Shown here: positions 1-6,012 of the stretch, piece by piece
Position numbering within the stretch: position 1 is the stretch's first letter
How the letters are laid out: every line of letters begins with the position of its first letter
Notes under the pieces: model-generated
What the model was told of the DNA's origin: nothing
What the model saw: only the letters and a program-made list of their open reading frames with translations
Databases searched by the model: none
From: Flavobacterium sp.
GTDB taxonomy: Bacteria > Bacteroidota > Bacteroidia > Flavobacteriales > Flavobacteriaceae
Assembly: GCA_020403245.1 (NCBI GenBank)
Contig: JADBYA010000005.1
Span: 1-64,000, forward strand
Direction of reading: 5' to 3'
Length of the DNA stretch: 64,000 nucleotides
Made by a program: the position numbers and the translations under genes

Positions 1-1
1 A

Positions 2-412
2 TTCAAGAATGCGGACGGCTACTTTCGTTACTTTTTACAGAAAGAAATCACAATGATGATTTCAACAATAAGTATTGCAGAGTATTGCGTAGGTGGAGAT
101 GTTCACGAACTTCCTTTAAGAAATTTACAAATCGTTCCATTTAATTTAGACCATTCAAAACGGACAGGTGAATTTGCCAAAATAGTTTTTTAAAATAAAG
201 GAAAACTCAAATTGAAAGAACGGAACATCATTCCAAACGACACAAAACTTTTTGCTCAAGCAGACTGTGAAAAGGCCGTAGAATTTTACTTGTCTTCTGA
301 CACAGAAAGCAATAAAATTTACAATCTTCTAACTCAAGAAACTGCACCCAAATTTCAATTCATTGATCTTAACACGCCGCACTATGAAACATTTGGACTG
401 CTTGACCTGTGA
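2..412 (+). pseudogene. PIN-domain (VapC-like) toxin gene split by an in-frame stop; 5' end outside window
   Basis: Frame 2 is open from the window edge to a TAA at 191-193, then continues in the same frame to the TGA at 410-412. Read through that stop, the protein runs from an AEYCVGGDVHELPL segment into IIPNDTKLFAQAD and ends in FGLLDL, which I read as the C-terminal part of a PIN-type ribonuclease. The TAA sits where a CAA glutamine codon would fit (VF-stop-NKGKLKLKE), so one C-to-T change would explain it. The ORF track entry at 212 is only the downstream half, with a TTG start. The true start and any antitoxin lie upstream. The family call rests on general resemblance; the in-frame continuity is seen directly. 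Confidence 0.6.
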
Positions 413-519
413 CGAGAGAAGAACGACCGATAACAGATAGAGTTTCGATGGGCTTGCAAAGCCAACAATGAACCCCAGCTCCGCATTCTATGATAAAAAA
501 CCAACCCAGTTACCAACCC

Positions 520-633
520 GCTCTCCGAAGTCTCCCGACTTCGTAGCAATAAAATAGAAAACCACAACGTTGTCAAAGTTTTGAACTTTGACAACGTTTG
601 TTATAAAAAATAGTATTTTTGGAAAACAAAATA
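520..633 (+). repeat. Repeat family 1, copy 1 (two stem-loops plus promoter-like box)
   Basis: Reference copy. It starts with CTCTCCGAAGTCTCCCGACT, where CGAAGTC and GACTTCG form a perfect stem. It continues with AGCAATAAAA and then a perfect 15-bp stem (AACGTTGTCAAAGTT, loop TTG). It ends with a TATTTTTG box at 614-621, 23 bases after a TTG, and GGAAAACAAAATAAA. Reverse-strand ORFs inside it have no independent support. Confidence 0.85.
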
Positions 634-768
634 AATAGTCGCTTATACATCTAAATTGGGTTAGATATATGCAAGTTATGGCGGGTATTTAGGAGTTAGC
701 GTCAGCTTAAAAACGACCCCACGACACAAATAATGAAAATTTATGTTTCCAAATTTAGAAACTTTATA

Positions 769-776
769 TATCTTTG
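769..776 (+). promoter_or_regulatory. Bacteroidota-type -7 box before higBA
   Basis: TATCTTTG matches TAnnTTTG and lies 25 bases before the GTG start of the higB-like gene. No clear TTG -33 element was found at the ideal distance. Confidence 0.45.
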
Positions 777-801
777 TAACGTTTAACAATTAATTTGACA
801 A

Positions 802-1143
802 GTGAAATATTTCGAGACACGTTTTATGGTAGAAGCAAACGAGTTTATAGCAGGGCTTGATAAAAAGACAATCAAAAAAATATTTTACAACATTGACCTT
901 GCTGAACAGACTAATGACCCAAAATTATTTAAGAAATTACAAAATGACATTTGGGAACTACGAACAAAATTTGGTGGACTTCAAATAAGGTTGCTTGCAT
1001 TTTGGGATAAGTCGAACAATAAGAAAACACTAGTAATTGCAACCCATGGTTTCATAAAGAAAGTGGACAAAGTGCCAGCGAACGAAATTGAACGTGCAGA
1101 AAGATTAAGAGACAAATATTTTAATAATAAAGCTAAAAATTAG
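802..1143 (+). CDS. HigB-like toxin (phage Gp49/DUF891, RelE superfamily)
   Basis: This 113-residue protein has the usual length and layout of the Gp49-like branch of RelE-type mRNA interferases. A KLFKKLQNDIWELRTKFGG core is followed by a strand pair (QIRLLAFWD, LVIATHGFIKK) and a charged C-terminus. Family members cleave mRNA on the ribosome and are neutralised by an XRE-type antitoxin, which here follows 5 bases downstream. The toxin-first order is typical of HigBA. The start is GTG, consistent with low toxin expression. The pair is bounded by cassette-like motifs at 675-703 and 1487-1502. Toxicity is inferred from the family and context. Confidence 0.85.
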   Translation: MKYFETRFMVEANEFIAGLDKKTIKKIFYNIDLAEQTNDPKLFKKLQNDIWELRTKFGGLQIRLLAFWDKSNNKKTLVIATHGFIKKVDKVPANEIERAERLRDKYFNNKAKN

Positions 1144-1148
1144 AAAAT

Positions 1149-1475
1149 ATGGCAACTAAAGAAATAAAGACTTATTCACTTGCCGAAATGAAAGACAAGT
1201 ATATTGGAAAAGTTGGGACAACAGACCGTGACGAATACGAATACGAACTTAGTATGGACGTGTTGGGGAAAATGATTAAAACTGCAAGACAAGAACGCCA
1301 CTTGACACAAGAAGAACTTGGTAAGCTTGTTGGAGTGCAGAAAGCTCAAATTTCTAAACTCGAAAGTAGTGCTAACAGTGCAACAATTGATACTGTATTA
1401 AGAGTTTTCAAAGCATTAAAGGCGGAAATTAATTTTAACGTGAAACTCGAAGACAACTTTGTTAAACTTGCTTGA
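1149..1475 (+). CDS. HigA-like XRE-family antitoxin
   Basis: This 108-residue protein has an N-terminal arm of about 35 residues and then a Cro/C1-type helix-turn-helix (MIKTARQERHLTQEELGKLV, VQKAQISKLESS) over about residues 38-92. A C-terminal segment typical of HigA follows. In this family the antitoxin binds HigB and represses the shared promoter. It begins 5 bases after the toxin stop, so the two are co-transcribed. GCCGACCGCATAACAG follows the stop at 1487-1502 and resembles the end-of-cassette motif after the first gene. Confidence 0.88.
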   Translation: MATKEIKTYSLAEMKDKYIGKVGTTDRDEYEYELSMDVLGKMIKTARQERHLTQEELGKLVGVQKAQISKLESSANSATIDTVLRVFKALKAEINFNVKLEDNFVKLA

Positions 1476-1525
1476 CAGAAAAGAAAGCCGACCGCATAAC
1501 AGTACATTTAAATAAAAAATCGAAA

Positions 1526-1600
1526 ATGAAGAAATTTTATTAATAATTATAATAGCAGCTATTTCCACATACTCATTTAGTCAAACTGACCCGATAAGCG
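1526..1600 (+). pseudogene. 5' remnant of a secreted-protein gene (signal peptide, frameshifted)
   Basis: ATG at 1526 reads MKKFY-stop, but adding one A in the AAA run gives MKKILLIIIIAAISTYSFSQ, a textbook Sec signal peptide ending in a Bacteroidota-type SFSQ cleavage site. The frame then runs into repeat-family-3 sequence near 1600. This looks like the start of a secreted protein whose body was lost when repeats were inserted. The parent family cannot be told. Confidence 0.45.
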
Positions 1601-1747
1601 TGCATCTTGCTCGTGCCCGCAAAGAAATCCCCGCTCTCCGAAGTCTCCCGACTTTGTAGCAATAAAATAGAAAACCACAACGTTGTCAACCTTTTGAGCT
1701 TTGACAACGTTTGTTATAAAATAATAGTATTTTTGGAAAACAAAACA
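1600..1747 (+). repeat. Repeat family 3 fragment followed by repeat family 1, copy 2
   Basis: GCATCTTGCTCGTGCCCGCA (from 1600) is a fragment of the family-3 repeat also found at 3480, 6423 and 8275. Family 1 follows at 1633-1747, with the same stems as copy 1 (TTGTCAA/TTTGACAA arms) and TATTTTTG at 1728-1735. The two families abut repeatedly in this region, so they may form one compound element. Confidence 0.8.
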
Positions 1748-1896
1748 AAGTAAACATGCGACTTTCTTGCCAAATAGCATGTATTTATATTCAAAAAATG
1801 CGACTATAAGGAAGTTGGCGGCAAACTTCTGAAAAATCTGCTTAAAATAATTATCGTTTAAAGTTAATTTGTAATTTTGAAAAAAAAGAAAGAAAA
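1748..1896. other. Intergenic region with boundary motif GTTGGCGGC
   Basis: After the repeat is an ACATGC/GCATGT inverted pair (about 1753-1780), then GCGACTATAAGGAAGTTGGC leading into GTTGGCGGC at 1814-1822. The same arrangement (ACTGTAAGG and ATTAGTGGC) precedes the DUF6364 gene at 4990-5010. These look like the 3' end of a recombination or boundary site. Confidence 0.4.
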
Positions 1897-2133
1897 ATGG
1901 ACTTGCAAACTCGAAAAATAAACTTCATTCAAAATTTTCTCAAACTGGAAAGTGAGAAAGCAATTTCTCATTTAGAAAAATTATTACAGAAAGAAACTCA
2001 GAACAATTCTGAGTTGAAACCTCTGACAATGAAAGAGTTTCAAAAAAGAATTGATCAGTCTACTGAAGATTCTAAAAATGGACGATTGACTGAAAGTAGT
2101 AAATTAATTTCCGAAATAGAGAAATGGAGTTAG
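1897..2133 (+). CDS. Probable antitoxin of a RelE/ParE-type TA pair
   Basis: This 78-residue, highly charged, probably helical protein begins MDLQTRKINFIQNFLKLE and ends ISEIEKWS. It resembles the small Bacteroidota antitoxins encoded directly before RelE/ParE toxins, with a dimerising N-terminus and a toxin-binding tail (KEFQKRIDQSTEDSKNGR). Its last codons overlap the ATG at 2124 of a toxin-like frame, the usual translational coupling in such operons. That toxin is broken, so this appears to be an orphaned antitoxin. I know of no named gene for it. Confidence 0.7.
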   Translation: MDLQTRKINFIQNFLKLESEKAISHLEKLLQKETQNNSELKPLTMKEFQKRIDQSTEDSKNGRLTESSKLISEIEKWS

Positions 2134-2223
2134 AAGTTTACTGGACTGATTTTTCTAAAAAAAACTCAAAAATATTTTCGATTACTACAAAGAAAATGCA
2201 AGTTTAAATGTTGCAAAAACCCC
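2124..2223 (+). pseudogene. RelE/ParE toxin remnant: frameshifted and cut off by a repeat
   Basis: ATG at 2124 overlaps the antitoxin stop by 10 bases and reads MELEVYWTDFSKK, a typical start of flavobacterial ParE/RelE toxins. After the run of eight A at 2157-2164 the matching frame shifts to LKNIFDYYKENASLNVAK, which is the expected next block, so one A is missing. At about 2222 the coding sequence runs into repeat family 1 copy 3 and the catalytic C-terminal half is gone. Two independent lesions make this a dead toxin beside an intact antitoxin. Confidence 0.75.
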
Positions 2224-2335
2224 GCTCTTCGAAGTCTCCCGACTTCGGAGCAATAAAATTAAAAAAAACCTTGTCAACCTTTTGAGCTTTGACAACGTTT
2301 GTTATAAATAATAGTATTTTTGGAAAACAAAATAA
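2224..2335 (+). repeat. Repeat family 1, copy 3 (inside the broken toxin)
   Basis: CTTCGAAGTCTCCCGACTTC opens the copy, followed by GGAGCAATAAAATT, TTGTCAACC/TTTGACAACG arms and TATTTTTG at 2315-2322. It directly follows toxin codons, so it or a compound element replaced the toxin 3' part. Confidence 0.82.
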
Positions 2336-2543
2336 ATAGTCGCTTATACATCTAAATTGGGTTAGATATATGCAAGTTATGGCGGGTATTTTGGAAGGTG
2401 CTTTTGCAAACGATTCAAAAAGTAGGTTTTTGTTTGCAGTTACTAAAGAGATTTCCAAAAATTAAAAAAAAATATATATTTGTAAAACGAATGGTTGTTG
2501 AAAGATAAAACACATCCTATCAAAGAACTAAAAAGTAAATACT
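2336..2543. other. Duplicated boundary segment and promoter region
   Basis: Bases about 2330-2395 repeat the segment at 627-690 nearly exactly, ending in GTTATGGCGGG at 2376-2386. After this point the two loci diverge, as expected if a boundary sequence sits before different cargo. The next gene's promoter follows at 2475. Confidence 0.6.
2475..2482 (+). promoter_or_regulatory. -7 box of the lipoprotein gene
   Basis: TATATTTG is an exact TAnnTTTG match, 61 bases before the ATG at 2544. Confidence 0.5.
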
Positions 2544-3281
2544 ATGAAATTATTGCCTTTATCTTGGAGCTTTATTTTAATTTTATTCATAACATCTTGT
2601 AGCAACAATGATGATGGACCTGCCGCTGCAACTAAAGCAAATATCAGCGGATCTGTTAATTTATATAATGAATCTACAAATCAAGTGGATAATTCAAATA
2701 TGACTGTTAGTGTTTTAGGCACCACGCCCCTGATTTCTGCCGTAACTGATGCTGAAGGAAGGTTTGTACTTAGCAATGTTCCTTTCGGTACCTACACACT
2801 TGAATATACTAAAAGTGGATACGGTACTTATAAAAAATTTGGTGTGGTACACGGAACCAATGGTCAAGCCACAGCACTAATAACAATTCCCTCACTTGGT
2901 CAAGTTTCCACCACAAGTATCACGGGGCTTACAGCCAGTGCATCTGCCAATCAAGTAGTGTTGTCCATGAGTACCAACCCTTCAGGCAGTGCTGCTAATC
3001 GCCGCTACGTTCGTTACTTTCTCTCCACTAGTCAGTCGGTAAGTGCAACCAACTATTCTTATTATTCTCCGGTATTTATATCACAAATTAATCCTTTTGA
3101 AAAAACAATTTTAGCAACCGAGTTGATTAGTGCAGGATTTACGTCCGGACAACAAGTATATGTTAGAGCTTACGGTGATTCATTTTGGGATAATGCCTAC
3201 GACAGTACTGAATTTAACAGAAGAATTTTTCCAAACTTGAATGCAACTACCGTACCTGCTACTTCCTTTATCGTGCCTTAA
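2544..3281 (+). CDS. Lipoprotein with carboxypeptidase-regulatory-like (beta-sandwich) domain
   Basis: This 245-residue protein begins with a lipoprotein signal peptide whose lipobox ends FITSC. The residues after the cysteine (SNNDDGP) are polar and acidic, as in Bacteroidota lipoproteins exported to the cell surface. Residues about 32-100 form a carboxypeptidase-regulatory-like fold, with TDAEGRFVLSNVPFGTYTLE as the hallmark strand-turn. The rest (about 110-245) is Ser/Thr-rich, beta-type and of unknown role. It is a single gene between repeats 3 and 4 with its own promoter. No enzymatic motif is visible; a surface-binding role would be a guess. Confidence 0.75.
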   Translation: MKLLPLSWSFILILFITSCSNNDDGPAAATKANISGSVNLYNESTNQVDNSNMTVSVLGTTPLISAVTDAEGRFVLSNVPFGTYTLEYTKSGYGTYKKFGVVHGTNGQATALITIPSLGQVSTTSITGLTASASANQVVLSMSTNPSGSAANRRYVRYFLSTSQSVSATNYSYYSPVFISQINPFEKTILATELISAGFTSGQQVYVRAYGDSFWDNAYDSTEFNRRIFPNLNATTVPATSFIVP

Positions 3282-3520
3282 AATGGTTGTTGTCCATTTT
3301 TAATAATTCTGTTGGTTATCGTCACAACTGCGTTACCACTAAAATAAGTAACCCCTCTGGCTCTCATTTGTCCGCATCTCTGGTGCTTGCCTGTGTCGAG
3401 TACCTACTTCAATAAGAAAATATAATCGTAGCATTTGCAATGCTGTTCCCCTCCACAATGCTGGCGAAAGCGTGACGCACGTGCCCGCAAAGAAATTAAG
3501 AATAATAAGAACTTTATATT
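3282..3520. repeat. Repeat family 2 (reverse orientation) and family 3 fragment
   Basis: No gene is supported here. Bases 3352-3441 are the reverse complement of the segment at 28874-28968 (shared CACCAGAGATG, GGACAAA, GAGCCAG and GAAGTAGGTACTCG blocks). Bases about 3470-3520 carry a family-3 fragment (CGTGCCCGCAAAGAAATT, then AATAATAAGAACTTTATA). ORFs called on either strand here are translations of repeats. Confidence 0.75.
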
Positions 3521-3630
3521 TTCCGAAACCGCCTTGCGAAGCAATAAAATTAAAAACCACAACCTTGTTACCCTTTTGAACTTTGACAACGATAATTCCA
3601 AAATAGTAGTATTTTTGGAAAGTATAATGA
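3521..3630 (+). repeat. Repeat family 1, copy 4
   Basis: This diverged copy has a first stem region of CCGAAACCGCCTTGCGAAGC, a second of CCTTGTTACCC/TTTGACAACG, and TATTTTTG at 3610-3617. The box lies 63 bases before the nitrilase-family ATG and may drive it. GTTGGTAGC follows at 3654-3662. Confidence 0.75.
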
Positions 3631-3680
3631 AGTAAACATGCTACTATATATAAGTTGGTAGCAATTTAAATGACATCGTA

Positions 3681-4412
3681 ATGAAAATTTGTGCAGCTCA
3701 GACAAGACCTATTAAAGGGAATATTCCCCAAAATATTGAAACGCATAAGAAGCTTGTAGAAATTGCTATTTCTAATCAAGTTGACATTATTATTTTTCCT
3801 GAACTCTCTTTAACAGGTTATGAGCCTGAATTGGCTGATGAATTATCAACTTCACAATTAGAAGACAATAGATTAAATGACTTCCAACTTATAAGTAATG
3901 AAAATAATATAATTATTGGTGTTGGTATGCCAACTAAAAGTGAAAATGGAATTTGTATTAGTATGATAATTTTTCAACCAAATGAAAAAAGACAAATTTA
4001 CTCAAAACAATATTTACATCCAGGAGAAGAACAATATTTTGTAAGCGGACAAAACATTTCACCAATAGAAAAAAAGGACAATAAAATTGCCTTTGCAATT
4101 TGTTATGAAACTTCAATCTTTGAACATTCGGAAGCGGCACATAAAAACGGTGCTGACATATATATTGCAAGTGTTCTAAATTCTGTAAAAGGTGTTGATA
4201 ATGACATAAAAAGAATTTCAGAAATCTCAAACAGATATGGGATGATTGCATTAATGTCAAATTTAACAGGGAAATCAGGAGACTACGAATGTGCGGGCAA
4301 GTCTTCAATTTGGAATAGACAAGGAAATTTAGTTGGACAACTAAATAGTGAAGATGAAGGACTGATTATTGTCGATACAATAAATCAAGAAATAATTGAA
4401 ACGTATTTGTGA
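3681..4412 (+). CDS. Carbon-nitrogen hydrolase (nitrilase superfamily)
   Basis: This 243-residue protein has the usual length of a single-domain nitrilase-superfamily amidase. The Glu-Lys-Cys catalytic triad is visible: Glu in FPELSLTGYEP, Lys in YSKQYLHPGEE and Cys in FAICYETS. Members hydrolyse C-N bonds of amides, carbamoyl compounds or nitriles. The substrate is not evident; similar short stand-alone members act as omega-amidases or carbamoylputrescine amidases. It is cytoplasmic, with no signal peptide. It stands alone in its module, with a repeat-borne promoter-like box upstream. An orphan metabolic enzyme among TA modules fits cassette-type cargo. Confidence 0.88.
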   Translation: MKICAAQTRPIKGNIPQNIETHKKLVEIAISNQVDIIIFPELSLTGYEPELADELSTSQLEDNRLNDFQLISNENNIIIGVGMPTKSENGICISMIIFQPNEKRQIYSKQYLHPGEEQYFVSGQNISPIEKKDNKIAFAICYETSIFEHSEAAHKNGADIYIASVLNSVKGVDNDIKRISEISNRYGMIALMSNLTGKSGDYECAGKSSIWNRQGNLVGQLNSEDEGLIIVDTINQEIIETYL

Positions 4413-4488
4413 ACTAAACTGCCCCCCATTGGAAAAATAAGGAAAATAACGTAAAATAAATTGATAAAAATAGAATATCAAAAGTACA

Positions 4489-4818
4489 ATTGACAATGTA
4501 GAAATATATGAAATCGAAAATTATCTAACCTATATTCGTCCGCCAGAAGAAATTAGAGACAAGCTTGATATTTCATATCGAATTGAAAAACAAAGTGTGA
4601 TTATTTTTGAAATTAGACCAAATTGGCGAGCTGAAAATGAAAAAATGGAAATTGATATTGTTAAATCAACTTTTGTAAAGAAGGATAATAACTGGAAAGT
4701 TTATTGGAAAAGAGCAGATTTAAAATGGCACTTATACAAACCAAATCCAATTGTTAAAAACTTGCTTGATTTTATAAGGTTAATTGAGAAAGATGAATAT
4801 GGATGTTTTTGGGGATAA
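4489..4818 (+). CDS. DUF3024 family protein, start codon unclear
   Basis: The ORF track starts at GTG 4597, but the same frame is open from 4474 and reads EIENYLTYIRPPEEIRDKLD before it, which matches how DUF3024 proteins begin. The family signature continues with IIFEIRPNW, WKVYWKRADLKWHLY and a YGCFWG terminus. No ATG or GTG precedes the family's conserved start in this frame. The choices are ATT at 4489 or a TTG at 4461 in another frame joined by a frameshift, so the 5' end may be damaged. The family is of unknown function and common in accessory regions. It lies after the nitrilase without an intervening repeat. Confidence 0.65.
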   Translation: MDNVEIYEIENYLTYIRPPEEIRDKLDISYRIEKQSVIIFEIRPNWRAENEKMEIDIVKSTFVKKDNNWKVYWKRADLKWHLYKPNPIVKNLLDFIRLIEKDEYGCFWG

Positions 4819-4824
4819 TCCGCC

Positions 4825-4930
4825 CCTCTCCGAAGTCGCCCTTCGGAGCAATAAAATTAAAAAAAACCTTGTCAACCTTTTGAGCTAAGACAACGTTTAT
4901 TGTAAAATGATAGTATTTTTTGGAAATAGA
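4825..4930 (+). repeat. Repeat family 1, copy 5
   Basis: CTCTCCGAAGTCGCCCTTCG begins 9 bases after the DUF3024 stop, with a shortened first stem. TTGTCAACC/AAGACAACG arms follow, then a TATTTTTTG variant of the box at about 4914. Nothing coding is seen from here to 5111. Confidence 0.78.
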
Positions 4931-5028
4931 AAGGGGAAGAAACATGCCAATATTTTACCAAATAGGGTGTATACCTATTTAAAACAGGCGACTGTAAGGT
5001 AATTAGTGGCAAGCGGCTCGCGAAAATA
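4931..5028. other. Boundary-like segment with ATTAGTGGC
   Basis: AACATGCC, a GGGTGTATACC stretch and GGCGACTGTAAGGTAATTAG lead to ATTAGTGGC at 5002-5010. This parallels the layout at 1753-1822. No ORF is supported. Confidence 0.4.
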
Positions 5029-5085
5029 AATAACACGTGTTATTAAATTAATATTTGCACGTGAATTATTATCTCTCTATATTTG
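5029..5085 (+). promoter_or_regulatory. Promoter with overlapping palindromic operator for the DUF6364-PIN pair
   Basis: AATAACACGTGTTATT (5029-5044) is a perfect 16-bp palindrome. A related half-site, CACGTGAATTATT, lies at 5058-5070. The promoter combines TTTG (5054-5057), a 20-base spacer and TATATTTG (5078-5085), so the sites overlap and flank the -33 region. This layout fits autorepression by the antitoxin, as in other type II TA operons. Confidence 0.55.
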
Positions 5086-5111
5086 TTTCATAATATTTGA
5101 AATTAAATATC

Positions 5112-5360
5112 ATGAACACGAAGTTAACATTGACAATTGAGCAAACAGTTATCGAGAAAGCAAAAAAATATGCGAAAGATAAAGAGCGTAGCTTGTCAAA
5201 CTTAATAGAGAATTATTTAAAGGCGCTTACGAAAGAAAGTGATTCAAATGAAATTGAGTTAACTCCTATTGTAAAATCTTTAAAAGGTTCTTTTACTGCT
5301 CCAAAAAGCTTTGATTATAAAAAAGAATTAACCAATCGTTTGTCTGAAAAATATTTATAA
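5112..5360 (+). CDS. DUF6364-type antitoxin
   Basis: The ATG at 5112 is preferred over the tracked TTG at 5097 because the family typically begins MNTKLTLTIE, exactly as here. The 82-residue protein has a ribbon-helix-helix-like start (KLTLTIEQTVIEKAKKYAKD, RSLSNLIENYLKAL) over about residues 3-42. A C-terminal tail (KSLKGSF, then KKELTNRLSEKYL) probably wraps the toxin. It is followed after 3 bases by a PIN toxin. A perfect palindrome in the promoter is its likely binding site. The family assignment is from memory of flavobacterial antitoxins. Confidence 0.8.
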   Translation: MNTKLTLTIEQTVIEKAKKYAKDKERSLSNLIENYLKALTKESDSNEIELTPIVKSLKGSFTAPKSFDYKKELTNRLSEKYL

Positions 5361-5363
5361 TCA

Positions 5364-5789
5364 ATGACACGAATATTAATCGATACAGATGTAATCCTTG
5401 ATTTCTTTTTTGACAGACAACCTTTTTCGGAAAACGCTTCGAAAATTTTTTCTCTTTGTGAATCAAAGGAAATAAAAGGCTTTATCACTCCAGTAATTAT
5501 AAGCAATGTGTACTATTTGCTCAGACAAACCGCTAAGCATGAAAAAGTAATCGAAAAATTAAAATTGTTAGTTTCAATTACTGAAATTTTAGTTATGGAT
5601 AAAGATGTTATAATTAAAGCTTTGAACTCAGATTTTAAAGATTTTGAGGATGCATTACAAAATTATTCAGCAGAGTTAGATAAAGAAATTGATCTAATAA
5701 TCACGAGAAACATAAAAGATTATAAAAATAGTAAATTGGCTGTGATGATACCAGACAATTATATGAAAATCAAAAGTGTCAGCCACTAA
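5364..5789 (+). CDS. PIN-domain toxin (VapC-like ribonuclease)
   Basis: This 141-residue PIN-domain protein has the N-terminal acidic motif ILIDTDVILDFFFDR, a central SNVYYLL helix and the C-terminal acidic cluster DFEDALQNYSA...DLIITRNIKDY that completes the Mg2+-binding site. PIN toxins cleave structured RNAs such as tRNA or rRNA. It is co-transcribed with the DUF6364 antitoxin 3 bases upstream. Its stop codon overlaps GCCACTAAC (5782-5790), which pairs with ATTAGTGGC at 5903-5911. All expected catalytic acids are present, so it is probably active. Confidence 0.88.
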   Translation: MTRILIDTDVILDFFFDRQPFSENASKIFSLCESKEIKGFITPVIISNVYYLLRQTAKHEKVIEKLKLLVSITEILVMDKDVIIKALNSDFKDFEDALQNYSAELDKEIDLIITRNIKDYKNSKLAVMIPDNYMKIKSVSH

Positions 5790-5911
5790 CAGCTGTCAAA
5801 CGCCATCGCCCTCCGAAGTCTCCCTGCGGAGCAATAAAATTTAAAAAATAACGTTTTCAATCTTTTGAATTTTGACAACGTTTTTTTCAAAATAATATAT
5901 ATATTAGTGGC
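5782..5911 (+). repeat. Candidate attC-like site: inverted end motifs spanning repeat family 1, copy 6
   Basis: GCCACTAAC at the PIN stop codon (5782-5790) is the reverse complement of ATTAGTGGC (5903-5911) at 8 of 9 positions. The 130-bp span between them contains a diverged family-1 copy (5807-5895: CCCTCCGAAGTCTCCC, GCAATAAAAT, TTTTGACAACG). Short inverted ends flanking an imperfectly palindromic core, one end beside the stop codon, is the layout of integron attC sites. The length also fits. No integrase is present, so this remains a hypothesis. Confidence 0.4.
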
Positions 5912-6012
5912 GGAGAAAACAAAGTCTGATAGTAGTCAGTACAATCCATACAAAATTGGAGAGATTGGGATTATTTTGTCAGGGCAAGATATTAGTTGTA
6001 AAACATTTAAAA

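Larger units (their letters stand above)
413..801. other. Intergenic region with repeat copy 1 and cassette-boundary-like motifs
   Basis: No gene is seen here. Just after the stop is GACCGATAAC (424-433), followed by about 80 bases without clear structure, repeat family 1 copy 1 (520-633), and a stretch of about 60 bases (about 627-690) that recurs nearly exactly at 2330-2395. That stretch contains an ATCTAA/TTAGAT inverted repeat and ends in GTTATGGCGGG at 675. A second motif, GTTAGCGTC, lies at 695-703. The promoter for the next module is at 769-776. Confidence 0.6.
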
